Of a DNA stretch of 64,000 nucleotides, positions 8,926 through 17,510 are shown in pieces; position 1 is the stretch's first letter, and the number at the start of each line of letters is the position of its first letter. Below the pieces are notes generated by a model, which was not told the DNA's origin, did no database searches, and was given only the letters and a program-made list of their open reading frames with translations. Both the position numbers and the translations under genes were made by a program. This DNA comes from JAWXCE01 sp034440495 (GTDB lineage Bacteria > Pseudomonadota > Alphaproteobacteria > Rhizobiales > Rhodomicrobiaceae): NCBI GenBank assembly GCA_034440495.1, contig JAWXCE010000033.1, forward strand, positions 4,855 through 68,854, written 5' to 3'.

Positions 8926-8957
8926 GTCATTGCGAGGCCGCAGGACGAAGCAATCCA
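8926..8957. repeat. REP-like interspersed element
   Basis: The stretch GTCATTGCGAGG...GAAGCAATCC is the widely seen bacterial extragenic palindromic element. It lies between aqpS and the pentapeptide-repeat gene. Related elements occur at 10471 and 17394. Confidence 0.6.
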
Positions 8958-9019
8958 TTTTCAACCAGTCTGGTGCGCCCGGGAATTTTCAACACGAATG
9001 CATTACGGGGGAGCGGGGC

Positions 9020-10456
9020 ATGACGCAGGACGAGACGATTGCGCTGTTTTTGCAGGGGCGCGAGGCGTGGAATGTGTGGGCGGAGGGGATGTGGGCCGAG
9101 AAGAAGCGGCTGGAGGAGGCCGGGCTTTGGGCGGCTGAGCCGCTTTTGGGCGATCTCAAAGAGAAGAACGCCGAAACGCAAGCCTGGATGGCGGCGGCGC
9201 GAGCCGATTTCTCCTCCCTTCGCTTCATTACGGAGGCGCTGGCGCAGGCGGCTGACGCGGCGGCAGGCAATGTCGAGTCAATTCTTGTTGAAGCCGACAG
9301 CATCGACTTCTCCGCCTTTGTTTTTCCGGGGCAGGCCGGGTTCGGGGCGGCGCAGTTCCATGGGGAGGCCCGGTTCGGGGCGGCGCAGTTCCATGGGGAG
9401 GCCCGGTTCGAGGCGGCGCAGTTCCATGGGGAGGCCGGGTTCGGGGCGGCGCAGTTCCATGGGTATGCCTGGTTCGAGGATGCGCAGTTCCATAAGGTGG
9501 CCGGGTTCGGGGCGGCGCAGTTCCATGGGGAGGCCGGGTTCGAGGCGGCGCAGTTCCATAAGGTGGCCGGGTTCGAGGATGCGCAGTTCCACAAAAATAT
9601 CAGCTTCGAGGATGCGGTTTTCGAGCAGTCCGCCCGCTTTACCGGCGCCAAATTCTGCGAGGCCGAGGGCAAGGCGAATTTCTTCCAGGCCACGTTCAAG
9701 CGCTTCGCCACCTTCCGCGACGCGCATTTCTTCCGCGAGGCGCAGTTCACCGCCATCAGCGTGGAGCGGGCCTTCGACCTGCGCGGCGCCGTCTTCGACA
9801 CGCTGCCCGATTTCACCCAAGCCAATTTCCGCGAGGCGCCGCGGCTGGACAATCTGACGCTGACGCCCGGCAAGGTGGAGCCGGGCGGCTTCTGGCGGCC
9901 CATTCCCGGCGATGCGGGCGTGGCGGGGGACGCTGTCGCCAATTACCGCTCGCTGCGCCGCCTCGCCATTCAGAGCCACGACCACGCCAACGAGCAGGCG
10001 TTCCTGAGGGGCGAGATCCGCGCCAAACGCGGCAGTGAGGACAGGCCGTGGCCATGGCAGCAAAATTCGGCGGCCTACTGGATGGGCGTTTTCTACGACG
10101 CCTTCTCGGATTTCGGGCGCTCGATCGCGCGGCCGTTCTGGCTGTGGGTCATGTCAGCGGCGGCGTTCGCCGCGCTGTATCTGGCGCTGTCGAAAAATGG
10201 CCTCATCGCCCCCGCCTGCGCCAATGGCCAGCCCGGCGCGGCCGTGCTCGACGCGCTGTATCTCGCCTATAAAAACGCGCTCCTCGTCATCGGCTGGGAG
10301 AGCGAGCAGAAGCTGAACCAGGTGCACGCCTGCCTTTACGGCGAGGCGCAGGCGCCCTCTAGCATCGCGCTCATTCAACTGGGGCAGAATCTGCTGAGCG
10401 CGGCGGCGCTGTTCCTGCTGATCCTCGGCATCCGCAACCGCTTCAAGATAAAGTAG
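9020..10456 (+). CDS. Pentapeptide-repeat membrane protein with 11-residue repeats
   Basis: This protein has 478 residues from the ATG at 9020. An N-terminal region of about 105 residues is helical and polar. Residues 106-193 are eight near-identical 11-residue units of the form AGFGAAQFHGE, followed by about 70 residues of diverged F-x-x-A-x-F repeats. Repeats with F every 5 then 6 residues are typical of the Pentapeptide_3 type and form a right-handed beta-helix. Two C-terminal membrane spans follow (FWLWVMSAAAFAALYLAL and LLSAAALFLLILGI), with a loop containing several Cys. The function is unknown; a membrane-anchored beta-helix scaffold is likely. It is monocistronic. Confidence 0.8.
   Translation: MTQDETIALFLQGREAWNVWAEGMWAEKKRLEEAGLWAAEPLLGDLKEKNAETQAWMAAARADFSSLRFITEALAQAADAAAGNVESILVEADSIDFSAFVFPGQAGFGAAQFHGEARFGAAQFHGEARFEAAQFHGEAGFGAAQFHGYAWFEDAQFHKVAGFGAAQFHGEAGFEAAQFHKVAGFEDAQFHKNISFEDAVFEQSARFTGAKFCEAEGKANFFQATFKRFATFRDAHFFREAQFTAISVERAFDLRGAVFDTLPDFTQANFREAPRLDNLTLTPGKVEPGGFWRPIPGDAGVAGDAVANYRSLRRLAIQSHDHANEQAFLRGEIRAKRGSEDRPWPWQQNSAAYWMGVFYDAFSDFGRSIARPFWLWVMSAAAFAALYLALSKNGLIAPACANGQPGAAVLDALYLAYKNALLVIGWESEQKLNQVHACLYGEAQAPSSIALIQLGQNLLSAAALFLLILGIRNRFKIK
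9335..9598 (+). repeat. Eight tandem 33-bp coding repeats
   Basis: Eight head-to-tail 33-base units lie inside the pentapeptide-repeat gene, each encoding one 11-residue unit. Neighbouring copies differ at only a few bases. Such near identity implies recent expansion or gene conversion and predicts length variation between strains. Confidence 0.9.
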
Positions 10457-10470
10457 CCGCCGCCAACCTC

Positions 10471-10570
10471 GTCATCGCCGGGCTTGACCCGGCGATCCAG
10501 CGCAAAAAACGCATTTCCAGTTTATGAACTGGATCCCCGGGTCTGCGCTTCGCTTCGCCCGAGGATGACG
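10471..10570. repeat. REP-like palindromic element, probable bidirectional terminator
   Basis: A perfect 9-bp stem with a 5-base loop (ATCGCCGGG / CCCGGCGAT, 10474-10496) starts a longer inverted structure. The structure ends with CTGGATCCCCGGGTC and CCCGAGGATGACGG. It fills the gap between two convergent genes, the pentapeptide-repeat gene and the moxR-like gene. It is a typical alphaproteobacterial extragenic repeat and may end transcription from both sides. Confidence 0.65.
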
Positions 10571-10578
10571 GAGCTGCC

Positions 10579-11424
10579 TTACCCGTCGCGACGCCGCGCC
10601 ATGAACGCCAGGCGCTCGAACAGATGGATGTCCTGCTCGTTCTTTAGCAGGGCGCCGTGGAGGGGCGGGATGGATTTGCGCTGATCTTTCTCGCGCACGG
10701 CGCTGAGGTCGATGTCGTCGTTGACGAGCAACTTCAGCCAGTCCAGCAATTCGGAAGTGGACGGCTTTTTCTTCAACCCCGGCGCCTCGCGGATGTCGTA
10801 AAACACCGAAAGCGCCTCCTTCAGCAGCCGCTGTTTCAGCCCCGGAAAATGCACCTCGACGATTTCCGCCATCGTGTCAGGGTCGGGGAACTTGATATAG
10901 TGGAAGAAGCAGCGGCGCAGGAAAGCGTCTGGCAGCTCCTTCTCATTGTTCGACGTGATGATGATGACCGGGCGCTGCTTGGCCCTCACCGTCTCGCCGG
11001 TCTCGTAGACGAAAAACTCCATGCGGTCGAGTTCGAGCAGCAGGTCGTTGGGGAATTCGATGTCGGCCTTGTCGATCTCGTCGATCAGCAGCACGGGGCG
11101 CACGTCCGCCGCGAACGCCTCCCACAGCTTGCCACGTTTGATATAGTTGCGGACGTCTTTCACGCGCTCGTCGCCGAGTTGGCTGTCGCGCAAGCGTGAG
11201 ACCGCATCGTAGTCATACAGCCCCTGAACGGCTTTGGTCGTGGATTTGATATGCCATTCGATGAGCGGCGCGCCGAGCGCTCCTGCCACCTCATGCGCAA
11301 GCACCGTTTTGCCCGTGCCCGGCTCGCCCTTGATGAGCAGCGGCCGCTCCAGCGTGATGGCCGCGTTGACCGCGACGCGCAGGTCGTCCGTTGCGACATA
11401 GTTTTTCGTGCCCGTAAATCGCAT
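10579..11424 (-). CDS. MoxR-family AAA+ ATPase
   Basis: This 281-residue AAA+ ATPase has Walker A GEPGTGKT (residues 33-40), Walker B LLIDEIDKAD, sensor 1 ITSNNEKELPDAFLRRC, and the MoxR-type C-terminal lid. MoxR proteins act as chaperones for metal-centre insertion or complex assembly, usually with a VWA-domain partner. No VWA gene adjoins it here. I chose the ATG at 11424 (MRFTGTKNY) over 11436 because GAGAG precedes it. Confidence 0.87.
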   Translation of the reverse strand: MRFTGTKNYVATDDLRVAVNAAITLERPLLIKGEPGTGKTVLAHEVAGALGAPLIEWHIKSTTKAVQGLYDYDAVSRLRDSQLGDERVKDVRNYIKRGKLWEAFAADVRPVLLIDEIDKADIEFPNDLLLELDRMEFFVYETGETVRAKQRPVIIITSNNEKELPDAFLRRCFFHYIKFPDPDTMAEIVEVHFPGLKQRLLKEALSVFYDIREAPGLKKKPSTSELLDWLKLLVNDDIDLSAVREKDQRKSIPPLHGALLKNEQDIHLFERLAFMARRRDG

Positions 11425-11542
11425 AAAATCTCTCAAATTTGCATCAATTGCGCACGCCGAGCGCGGCCTGTTCGCGTTTTATTAAGCATAACGTGCCAGT
11501 TTTGTGGAGCCTTTAATCAATTCCGCAACGGAGGCGCCGCAC

Positions 11543-12313
11543 ATGCCTATGGCCGCTACGGCTTTACCAATCGACGCTCAAGGCTACATTATGCTGGCGG
11601 ATGGTGAACGCGCGTCGGGCTTCCGCCTCGATGCGGCAACGGGGGCTCGATTGCGGAGCGTTACGGAACCCTTGCGTGCGCCGCCCGCGCAGTTGCCCGC
11701 ATCGCGAACGTCCAAAATTTTCTACGCAGTCAACCTGCCCTCAGGCAACTTTCCTCATATAGACCGGCGCATCCGCGAGATGGCCGCCAAGGCTGAAAAT
11801 GGGGCGAAGTTGACCATTCTTGGCTGTGACTGCGCCGCGTTCCTGGAGGCCACATTCGCCGGTGGCTCTGTCGCCATTTTTAATGCGCACGGGGCATCAG
11901 AACGCCTTAGCCTGCGATGGATGCGGACGGAGAGCGAAAATAGCGGCCGTTGGACGCTGTTCTATCGGTTAAACCGTAAAGCCAGCTTTTCGGAGCCTGC
12001 CTGGCGCAACGCGCGCCGTCACTACACTATCCCGGCGAAACCTGTTGCTTACCTGGAGCCTAATGAACTGGTGGATGTTTCGGTTAACGGCGCCCAATTT
12101 GGCAACGTCGAAATCGTTCACCGCCCGTTGGGCGTTACTCAATATACCGAGGCGCTAAGTACAGTAAAAATTAGCGCCCTGCATCAGGACGGCGCTGCGG
12201 CGGGCGCATTTCTCGATGCGGCGGCTTATGGCGATGGCGAAATTATCGCGCGTTATGGCAATGGCCGTATGCTGCGTTACGCGCAGATAGAGCAATGCGC
12301 TTCGGCAGCCTGA
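11543..12313 (+). CDS. Orphan flagellar hook (FlgE)-like protein
   Basis: This 256-residue protein starts at the ATG at 11543, with GGAG eight bases upstream. Its segments resemble the middle of FlgE: LPIDAQGYIMLADGERASGF near the start, a central AIFNAHGASERLSLRWMRTE that mirrors the FlaE-domain 'VYDSLGxxHxLTLxW', and a terminal half with QYTEALSTVKISALHQDG, then DGEIIARYGNGR. The polymerising N- and C-terminal D0 helices of true hook proteins are absent. No other flagellar gene is in the window. It may be a relic or a repurposed beta-domain protein. Confidence 0.55.
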   Translation: MPMAATALPIDAQGYIMLADGERASGFRLDAATGARLRSVTEPLRAPPAQLPASRTSKIFYAVNLPSGNFPHIDRRIREMAAKAENGAKLTILGCDCAAFLEATFAGGSVAIFNAHGASERLSLRWMRTESENSGRWTLFYRLNRKASFSEPAWRNARRHYTIPAKPVAYLEPNELVDVSVNGAQFGNVEIVHRPLGVTQYTEALSTVKISALHQDGAAAGAFLDAAAYGDGEIIARYGNGRMLRYAQIEQCASAA

Positions 12314-12424
12314 AATAACCATAACGGTTTGCGCTGTCACAAAACTGCGCGCCTTGCTTGCACGACGGTTGCACGCAGGTGCGCTTTCGCTATGTTTAGC
12401 CCAACGACATGAGAATTGCTTTAA

Positions 12425-13480
12425 ATGTTAACGATTGAGGGAGAGATGGGTTTACCTGCCGCGACGCGCCCGAGCGCCGCCCCTGACGCCGGGCGCCTAG
12501 CCGTTCTGATGGAGATGATAGCGCTAAAGCGATCCGCGCATCACGCCTTCATCGAATGGCTGTGCGGCTGGAAAGACCGCCCAACCCTGTTCGTAAACAA
12601 TGTGTTCCCATCCGATCCGCCGCGATTTGGACAGCTTACCGTCTATCAGGGCGACAAGGTCGACATGGACGCGCTGATCAGTTTCAGGGCCGACACGCGC
12701 AACGCCCTTGCCCAGAACGCGCACGATATTCTCATTAACTTTGAGGGCCGTTCCACGGATAACATCCGCAAGTTCAACACGGTGATGCCTCAGTATTGGG
12801 GTGAAAAGCGCATGGATTGCGTGTTGTTTCTGCGCGATCCGTTGAACAATTTCTCCAGCCTCACAAAACGCATCGTCAAGACCAGCTTCAATCAGCATCT
12901 GAAAGCGTTCTATCAGACGTTGCGCTTCTGCGAGTACATGGACGAACTCAAAGGCGCCCAAAGCGGCGCGCCTAAATTGTTTAACGATGTCATCCTGTTC
13001 ACCGCCTGGCAGAGGGATGAAAGCTACCGCCGCGCGCTGGCGGATAAAATGGGGCTTGTTGGAACAGACCTAAAGGGTGACGTTCCCTCGTTTGGCGGCG
13101 GCAGCTCGTTTTCCGGCGTGAGGTTCGACCCGCTGAAGGAGCAGGATAAACTATTCTCGCGGTGGCGCGAAATGCAGGCTGATCCGTTCTTCCTCAGCCT
13201 GTTTCTCAGCGACCGGGTGTTTCACGCGGTCGAAACCTATTACGATATGTTTGGCGATGTCGAACGCGAGGGCAAAGCCGCCGTGCATGATTTGCGCAGG
13301 TCTGCTCAGGCAAATCCCGAAGCAGTTCGATTGTGCCGTATCTGGCTAAAGGGCTTCGAGAAGTCGCACGCCATTTTCGACGGCGTCGAGCGCGAAAGCG
13401 TCAGCATTGTGCGCCGTTTCTGGCGAGCATATATCAAGTCGAAAATCGGCGTGCGGCGGCTCTTATACGGCGGCTTTTGA
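12425..13480 (+). CDS. Sulfotransferase-like P-loop protein
   Basis: This protein has 351 residues. The segment MIALKRSAHHAFIEWL (about residues 31-46) resembles the 5'-phosphosulfate loop, and VLFLRDPLNNFSS (about residue 132 on) resembles the 3'-phosphate-binding motif of PAPS-dependent sulfotransferases. Similarity is limited to these motifs, so the call is tentative. The start is either ATG 12425 or ATG 12446, the latter close behind GAGGGAG. The acceptor is unknown. No PAPS synthesis genes adjoin it. Confidence 0.45.
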   Translation: MLTIEGEMGLPAATRPSAAPDAGRLAVLMEMIALKRSAHHAFIEWLCGWKDRPTLFVNNVFPSDPPRFGQLTVYQGDKVDMDALISFRADTRNALAQNAHDILINFEGRSTDNIRKFNTVMPQYWGEKRMDCVLFLRDPLNNFSSLTKRIVKTSFNQHLKAFYQTLRFCEYMDELKGAQSGAPKLFNDVILFTAWQRDESYRRALADKMGLVGTDLKGDVPSFGGGSSFSGVRFDPLKEQDKLFSRWREMQADPFFLSLFLSDRVFHAVETYYDMFGDVEREGKAAVHDLRRSAQANPEAVRLCRIWLKGFEKSHAIFDGVERESVSIVRRFWRAYIKSKIGVRRLLYGGF

Positions 13481-13653
13481 AACCAGTCCGCGCCGCTAAG
13501 CGTAGCCATGACATGTATGCGCAGCTTGACTTTAGGGACTATCCCGATACATAGAATGAGCATTAGCAGTGACTATAAACGCTGCTTGTACGCACCATGG
13601 CGCACTAGAAGGACGCATCGCGGCAATGAATGTTGATGAATAAGGATTCCGCA

Positions 13654-14070
13654 ATGAGCGGTTCAGGTCTCCCGGACGGATATCATCCCTCCGAACAGGA
13701 ACCGTTCATGAACGAACGCCAGCGGGCCTACTTCCGCAAGCGCCTTTCGGATTGGAAAGCGGAACTCCTGCGCTCTAGCTCTGAAACACTCGAAAATCTA
13801 CAAGGTTCCGAGCAACACCCCGATTCTACCGACCGGGCTAGTTCTGAGACAGACAGGTCGCTGGAACTGCGCACACGCGACCGTCAGCGCAAGCTGATCT
13901 CCAAGATCGACGCGGCGATGGAGCGGATTGAAAACAATACCTATGGCTACTGCGAAGAAACTGGCGAACCGATCAGCCTGAAACGGCTGGAGGCAAGGCC
14001 GATTGCGACCCTTAGTATCGAGGCGCAGGAGCGCCATGAGAAAAGGGAACGCATTTACCGTGACGATTGA
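13654..14070 (+). CDS. dksA: RNA polymerase-binding transcription factor DksA
   Basis: This 138-residue DksA/TraR protein works with ppGpp in the secondary channel of RNA polymerase to adjust transcription on starvation. A coiled-coil part (QRAYFRKRLSDWKAELL...) is followed by the zinc-finger region YGYCEETGEPISLKRLEARP. Only the first of the four finger cysteines remains, as in many alphaproteobacterial DksA proteins. The ATG at 13654 has AAGGA seven bases upstream. Its 3' end overlaps the convergent gene by 16 bases. Confidence 0.88.
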   Translation: MSGSGLPDGYHPSEQEPFMNERQRAYFRKRLSDWKAELLRSSSETLENLQGSEQHPDSTDRASSETDRSLELRTRDRQRKLISKIDAAMERIENNTYGYCEETGEPISLKRLEARPIATLSIEAQERHEKRERIYRDD

Positions 14071-14384
14071 GGTGGCTCAGGCGCGGCGTTGGTTGGCTGG
14101 CTGTCAGCATCGCCGATGAAAAGCAGCCCTTCCTCGATGGTGACAAACTCATTTCCGTCGAAGTCGTAGACATCGCCGTCAACAGTCTCGATCTCGCACG
14201 CGGCGGCACACGCGTCGGTCATTACCTCGGACGGCTTTAACGTTCGCTCCGTCTTTTTATCATTTTCTGTAACGGTGATCTTGCGATCTTCAGGGTCGAG
14301 GTTTTTAACCGTGAGGGCTGCCGCCGTCAGCGGCGCCAATCCAAGTTGCGATGCACAAAGCATCAAGACAAAGCGGAAACGCAT
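14055..14384 (-). CDS. Small exported protein of unknown function
   Basis: This 109-residue protein has a Sec signal peptide (MRFRFVLMLCASQLGLAPLTAAA) and a mature part with two close cysteines (DACAAACE) followed by an acidic stretch (TVDGDVYDFDGNEF). The ATG at 14384 has AAGGA upstream. I recognise no family. It is convergent with dksA and overlaps it. Confidence 0.65.
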   Translation of the reverse strand: MRFRFVLMLCASQLGLAPLTAAALTVKNLDPEDRKITVTENDKKTERTLKPSEVMTDACAAACEIETVDGDVYDFDGNEFVTIEEGLLFIGDADSQPTNAAPEPPQSSR

Positions 14385-14449
14385 TGTGATTCCTTTGAAT
14401 TTAAAGCGGTGATTCTCATTAAGACAGAGCCCTATCGCCTCATTAAGAC

Positions 14450-14481
14450 AAAAAAAGGGGAAGATTTCTCTTCCCCCTTTT
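14450..14481 (-). terminator. Rho-independent terminator
   Basis: A long stem of AAAAGGGGAAGA (14453-14464) and TCTTCCCCCTTTT (14469-14481) with a four-base loop ends in a T run on the minus strand. It lies directly after the small Lys-rich gene. Confidence 0.75.
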
Positions 14482-14497
14482 CCGCTAAACGCCAGAA

Positions 14498-14596
14498 TTA
14501 CTTTTTACCGCCTTTTTTAGCGCCGCCAGCTTTTTCAGCCGGTTTGTCGGCTGGCTTGGGAGCGGCTTTCGGTTTGGTCTCGCCTTTTTTCTTCAT
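14498..14596 (-). CDS. 32-residue Lys/Ala/Pro-rich basic protein
   Basis: This short reading frame encodes a protein beginning MKKKGETKPKAAPKP and ending GGAKKGGKK. Nearly half the residues are Lys, and the rest are mainly Ala, Pro and Gly, like histone-H1-type tails. A strong GGAGG lies ten bases before the ATG at 14596, and a textbook terminator follows the stop, so the locus has all the marks of a real monocistronic gene. A nucleoid- or RNA-binding role is inferred from composition alone. It is transcribed away from the LysR gene. Confidence 0.65.
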   Translation of the reverse strand: MKKKGETKPKAAPKPADKPAEKAGGAKKGGKK

Positions 14597-14731
14597 TTTC
14601 GGATAACCTCCAAAAGAGTGCGAACATTTGTCCGCAACCAAAGGCTGGAATGCGCCGCAGCATTTGGCAAACAAATTTTTTCAGTGTTTAATATCGAAGA
14701 AGTCGATGGATGCATTGAAAGCCTAACTCTA

Positions 14732-15577
14732 ATGGATATTAGCCTGGCGCGCACATTTCTGGCCGTGGCGGAAGCGGGTAGCTTCATGGAAGCCGCTTCT
14801 CGCTTGCATGTTACGCAATCGACCGTGAGTTCGCGAATCAAAGCGCTAGAAATCCAGGTTGGTAAAGCCTTGCTGGCGCGCTCTAAAGCAGGCGCCGCCC
14901 TCACCCCGGCCGGGCAGCAGTTTCATAAGCACGCGCTGGCGCTCGTCCGGGTCTGGGAACATGCCCGACTTGAAGTCGGCCTGTCGGAGGAACACCGCGA
15001 TCATCTGGCGGCGGGCGGGCAGGCGAGCCTGTGGGAGGGCTTCATGCTGCAATGGGCGGGCTGGATGCGCGACAATATCCCGGATATTGCTGTCAGCGGC
15101 GCGATTGGTTCCTCGGCGGCGCTTATGGATCAGCTCATTGAAGGCACGCTCGATCTGGCTGTCATGTACCGCCCCGCCAACCGCCCCGGATTGATTATCG
15201 AGCATTTATTCGACGAAGAACTCGTGCTTGTCGCTGGTGCGCACAGCCACGAACGTCGCCCTCGATCCGACTATGTGTTTGTGAATTGGGGGCCTGAGTT
15301 CAAGGCCGATCATGCGCTCGCTTTCCCCGAGCTTTTGTATCCCGGCCTCACGCTGGACATCGGCATGTTAAGCGTGAGCTACCTTCTGGACAAGCGGGCT
15401 TCGGGCTACTTTCCCATCCGTGCGGCGAGGCCGTATCTCGAAAGCGGAGCCTTGCGGCTTGTAAAGAAGGCGCCGCGTTTCCTGTACCCCGCCTATGTGG
15501 TTTATCCCGAAGATCGAGATGAGGAAGCTTACGAGCCAATTCTTGACGGTCTGCGCAAAATTGCAGCAGAGCTTTAA
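14732..15577 (+). CDS. LysR-family transcriptional regulator
   Basis: This 281-residue regulator has an N-terminal winged helix (MDISLARTFLAVAEAGSFMEAASRLHVTQSTVSSRIKALE region) and a type-2 periplasmic-binding effector domain. I chose the ATG at 14732 because LysR proteins begin with this MD-x-x-L-x-x-F pattern. The upstream in-frame extension to 14618 is unlike the family. The target is unknown; the nearest candidates are the downstream hydrolase and rhomboid genes. Confidence 0.88.
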   Translation: MDISLARTFLAVAEAGSFMEAASRLHVTQSTVSSRIKALEIQVGKALLARSKAGAALTPAGQQFHKHALALVRVWEHARLEVGLSEEHRDHLAAGGQASLWEGFMLQWAGWMRDNIPDIAVSGAIGSSAALMDQLIEGTLDLAVMYRPANRPGLIIEHLFDEELVLVAGAHSHERRPRSDYVFVNWGPEFKADHALAFPELLYPGLTLDIGMLSVSYLLDKRASGYFPIRAARPYLESGALRLVKKAPRFLYPAYVVYPEDRDEEAYEPILDGLRKIAAEL

Positions 15578-15633
15578 GGGCGCGCCGCAAAAACGGCTCT
15601 TGTGATTAACCGCCCAGACAACACATTCGGACC

Positions 15634-16632
15634 ATGCCGGTTTCCACAAAAAAGCCCAAAGCGTCAAAATCTCTCAAGGATCAAATCGTGCTGTCTGACG
15701 GGCGCACGCTGGGCTTTGGAGAGTATGGCGCACCGGACGGATTGCCAGTCTTTGCCTTTCACGGCACGCCCGGCTCGCGGTTCATGTTGCGGGCGGGCGA
15801 TGCGACCGCACGTCGCGCAGGCGTGCGGCTGATCGCGCCGGAACGCCCGGGTTACGGATTGTCGAGCTATCAGCGAAACCGGACGCTGAAAGGGTGGGCG
15901 GACGATGTGGCCGCGCTGGCTGATGCGCTTGGGGTTGGGACATTTGCGGTTGCGGGGATCTCGGGCGGCGGGCCATACGCTGCGGCGTCCGCCGCGCTGT
16001 TGCCAGAGCGGGTTTTAGCGGCGGCGCTCATAAGCCCTGTCGGACCGATGGCGGGGCCGGAGCGGCCGGATAAAATCGGCCGTGCACATTACTCCACGTT
16101 CCAGCTTCTCCCGCGCGTGCCGCATTTTTATCGCGGCGCGTTCAATTTTGGCCGCCTCGCTTTTCTGTATGCTCCATTGCCGATTTACGCCCTTATCATG
16201 AGCCGCGCCGCGCCGCAGGACTGGAAAATTCTCTCGCGCAAAGAAGTGCGGCTGAGTTTGCTGGGAGGCGTGGCGGAGGGCGTGCGGCCCGGCGTGCGCG
16301 GGGCGTTAGAGGAAATGCGTATTTTCTCGCGGCCATGGGATTTGCCGCTGGCTGATATCAAAGCGCCATGCTTTTTATGGCAGGGCATGGCCGACCGCAA
16401 CGTGCCGCCCGCCGCCGCGCTGCGGCTTGGTGAACTCATCCCCGGCTGCCACGTGACGAAAGTGGAAAGCGCAGGGCATTACTGGGTGTTCGACCACCTG
16501 GCCGAGGTGCTGGAAACTTTAAAGGCCGCCGCGCAAAAGTCTTCCTTATCGAAAGCCAAGCCCGGTGCTAACGTAAAAACTACCATAACAAAAAAGCCAA
16601 AGGCCGCAAAACGCATGAAACGCACGTCATGA
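15634..16632 (+). CDS. Alpha/beta hydrolase
   Basis: This 332-residue alpha/beta-hydrolase has an oxyanion region HGTPGSR, nucleophile elbow GISGGG, acid residue in WQGMADRNVP and catalytic His in SAGHYW. A Lys-rich tail of about 40 residues (KPKAAKRMKRTS) is unusual. The substrate cannot be told. The stop overlaps the rhomboid start (ATGATG), so the two are probably co-translated. Confidence 0.83.
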   Translation: MPVSTKKPKASKSLKDQIVLSDGRTLGFGEYGAPDGLPVFAFHGTPGSRFMLRAGDATARRAGVRLIAPERPGYGLSSYQRNRTLKGWADDVAALADALGVGTFAVAGISGGGPYAAASAALLPERVLAAALISPVGPMAGPERPDKIGRAHYSTFQLLPRVPHFYRGAFNFGRLAFLYAPLPIYALIMSRAAPQDWKILSRKEVRLSLLGGVAEGVRPGVRGALEEMRIFSRPWDLPLADIKAPCFLWQGMADRNVPPAAALRLGELIPGCHVTKVESAGHYWVFDHLAEVLETLKAAAQKSSLSKAKPGANVKTTITKKPKAAKRMKRTS

Positions 16633-17366
16633 TGTCAGCCGGCCCTTTCAATAACCGCTCATTCACGCCTTTTGTGGTTTACGCCATCATCGCCGCCAAC
16701 CTGGCCGTGTTCGCATATCAGTTAACGCTGAACGACAGCAGCGGGCTTATCTTCACGCTGCGTAACGCGGTCGTGCCGCGCGCCTTCTTTGAGCCGGTGT
16801 GGGGCATCTATAACGGCATCAAGCCAAGCGATTACTGGCCATTCATAACGTCCACGTTCATGCATGGCGGGTACCTTCATATCCTCCTCAACATGTTCGC
16901 GCTGTTTACATTTGGCCCTGCCTTGGAGCGCCGCTTCGGGCGAATTCAGTTCATTGCGTTTTACCTGATCTGCGGTGTGGCGGCGGGCGCTCTGCACGCT
17001 TATCTCAACAAACAATCATCCTCGCCGCTGGTTGGCGCGTCGGGCGCAATTGCTGGTGCTGTTGCGGCCTACGCCACGCTCTATCCACGGCAAAAACTGT
17101 TTGTTTTTCCAATCCCTATCGCCGTGCCGATGTGGTTTCTGGCCATCGCATTTTTAAGTTTGCAGGTTTATCAGGTCGTGCAGGAAATGGCGAACCCTCT
17201 GGAAGGCGGCGGCATCGCATGGTGGGCGCATATCGGCGGCTTCGTTGCGGGCCTGGTTTTGCTACCTCTGTTCCTGTTGTTGAAGCCACGAAACTCCGCA
17301 GCGGGCGTTCGCGGTGGTGAGGCAAGCGAAACCCGGGCGACATCGGAAAAAGGCCCTTGGGGCTAA
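16629..17366 (+). CDS. Rhomboid-family intramembrane serine protease
   Basis: This 245-residue membrane protein has six hydrophobic spans. The catalytic Ser is in GASGAIAG and the catalytic His in AHIGGFVAG, and the HGGYLHILLNM segment matches the rhomboid HxxxxHxxxN motif. It cleaves substrates within the membrane. It overlaps the hydrolase gene by 4 bases. A REP-like element follows it. Confidence 0.9.
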   Translation: MMSAGPFNNRSFTPFVVYAIIAANLAVFAYQLTLNDSSGLIFTLRNAVVPRAFFEPVWGIYNGIKPSDYWPFITSTFMHGGYLHILLNMFALFTFGPALERRFGRIQFIAFYLICGVAAGALHAYLNKQSSSPLVGASGAIAGAVAAYATLYPRQKLFVFPIPIAVPMWFLAIAFLSLQVYQVVQEMANPLEGGGIAWWAHIGGFVAGLVLLPLFLLLKPRNSAAGVRGGEASETRATSEKGPWG

Positions 17367-17393
17367 GCTTCATACATAAAATTGGAAGCGGTC

Positions 17394-17485
17394 TGTCGTC
17401 GCGAGGTGGCTATTGCCCCCATGGAGATCCATCGCCGTTTCAGGCTTGAAAGGCTGGATTCCCTCGCTTCGCTCGCAACGACGGT
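17394..17485. repeat. REP-like palindromic element
   Basis: Extragenic repeat with halves TCGTCGCGAGG... and CTGGATTCCCTCGCTTCGC, ending in CAACGACGG. It sits between the convergent rhomboid and aldolase genes, as the element at 10471 does for its neighbours. Confidence 0.6.
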
Positions 17486-17510
17486 GGTTTGCCGATTCGA
17501 TCTGGCGGGG

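Noticed and set aside
9335..9598. Possible CRISPR-like array
   Set aside because: Units are contiguous 33-base coding repeats with no variable spacers.
9278..10063. 261-codon minus-strand frame across the 33-bp repeats
   Set aside because: Periodic peptide is the reverse reading of the repeat units; the plus-strand gene has a start, ribosome site and membrane spans.
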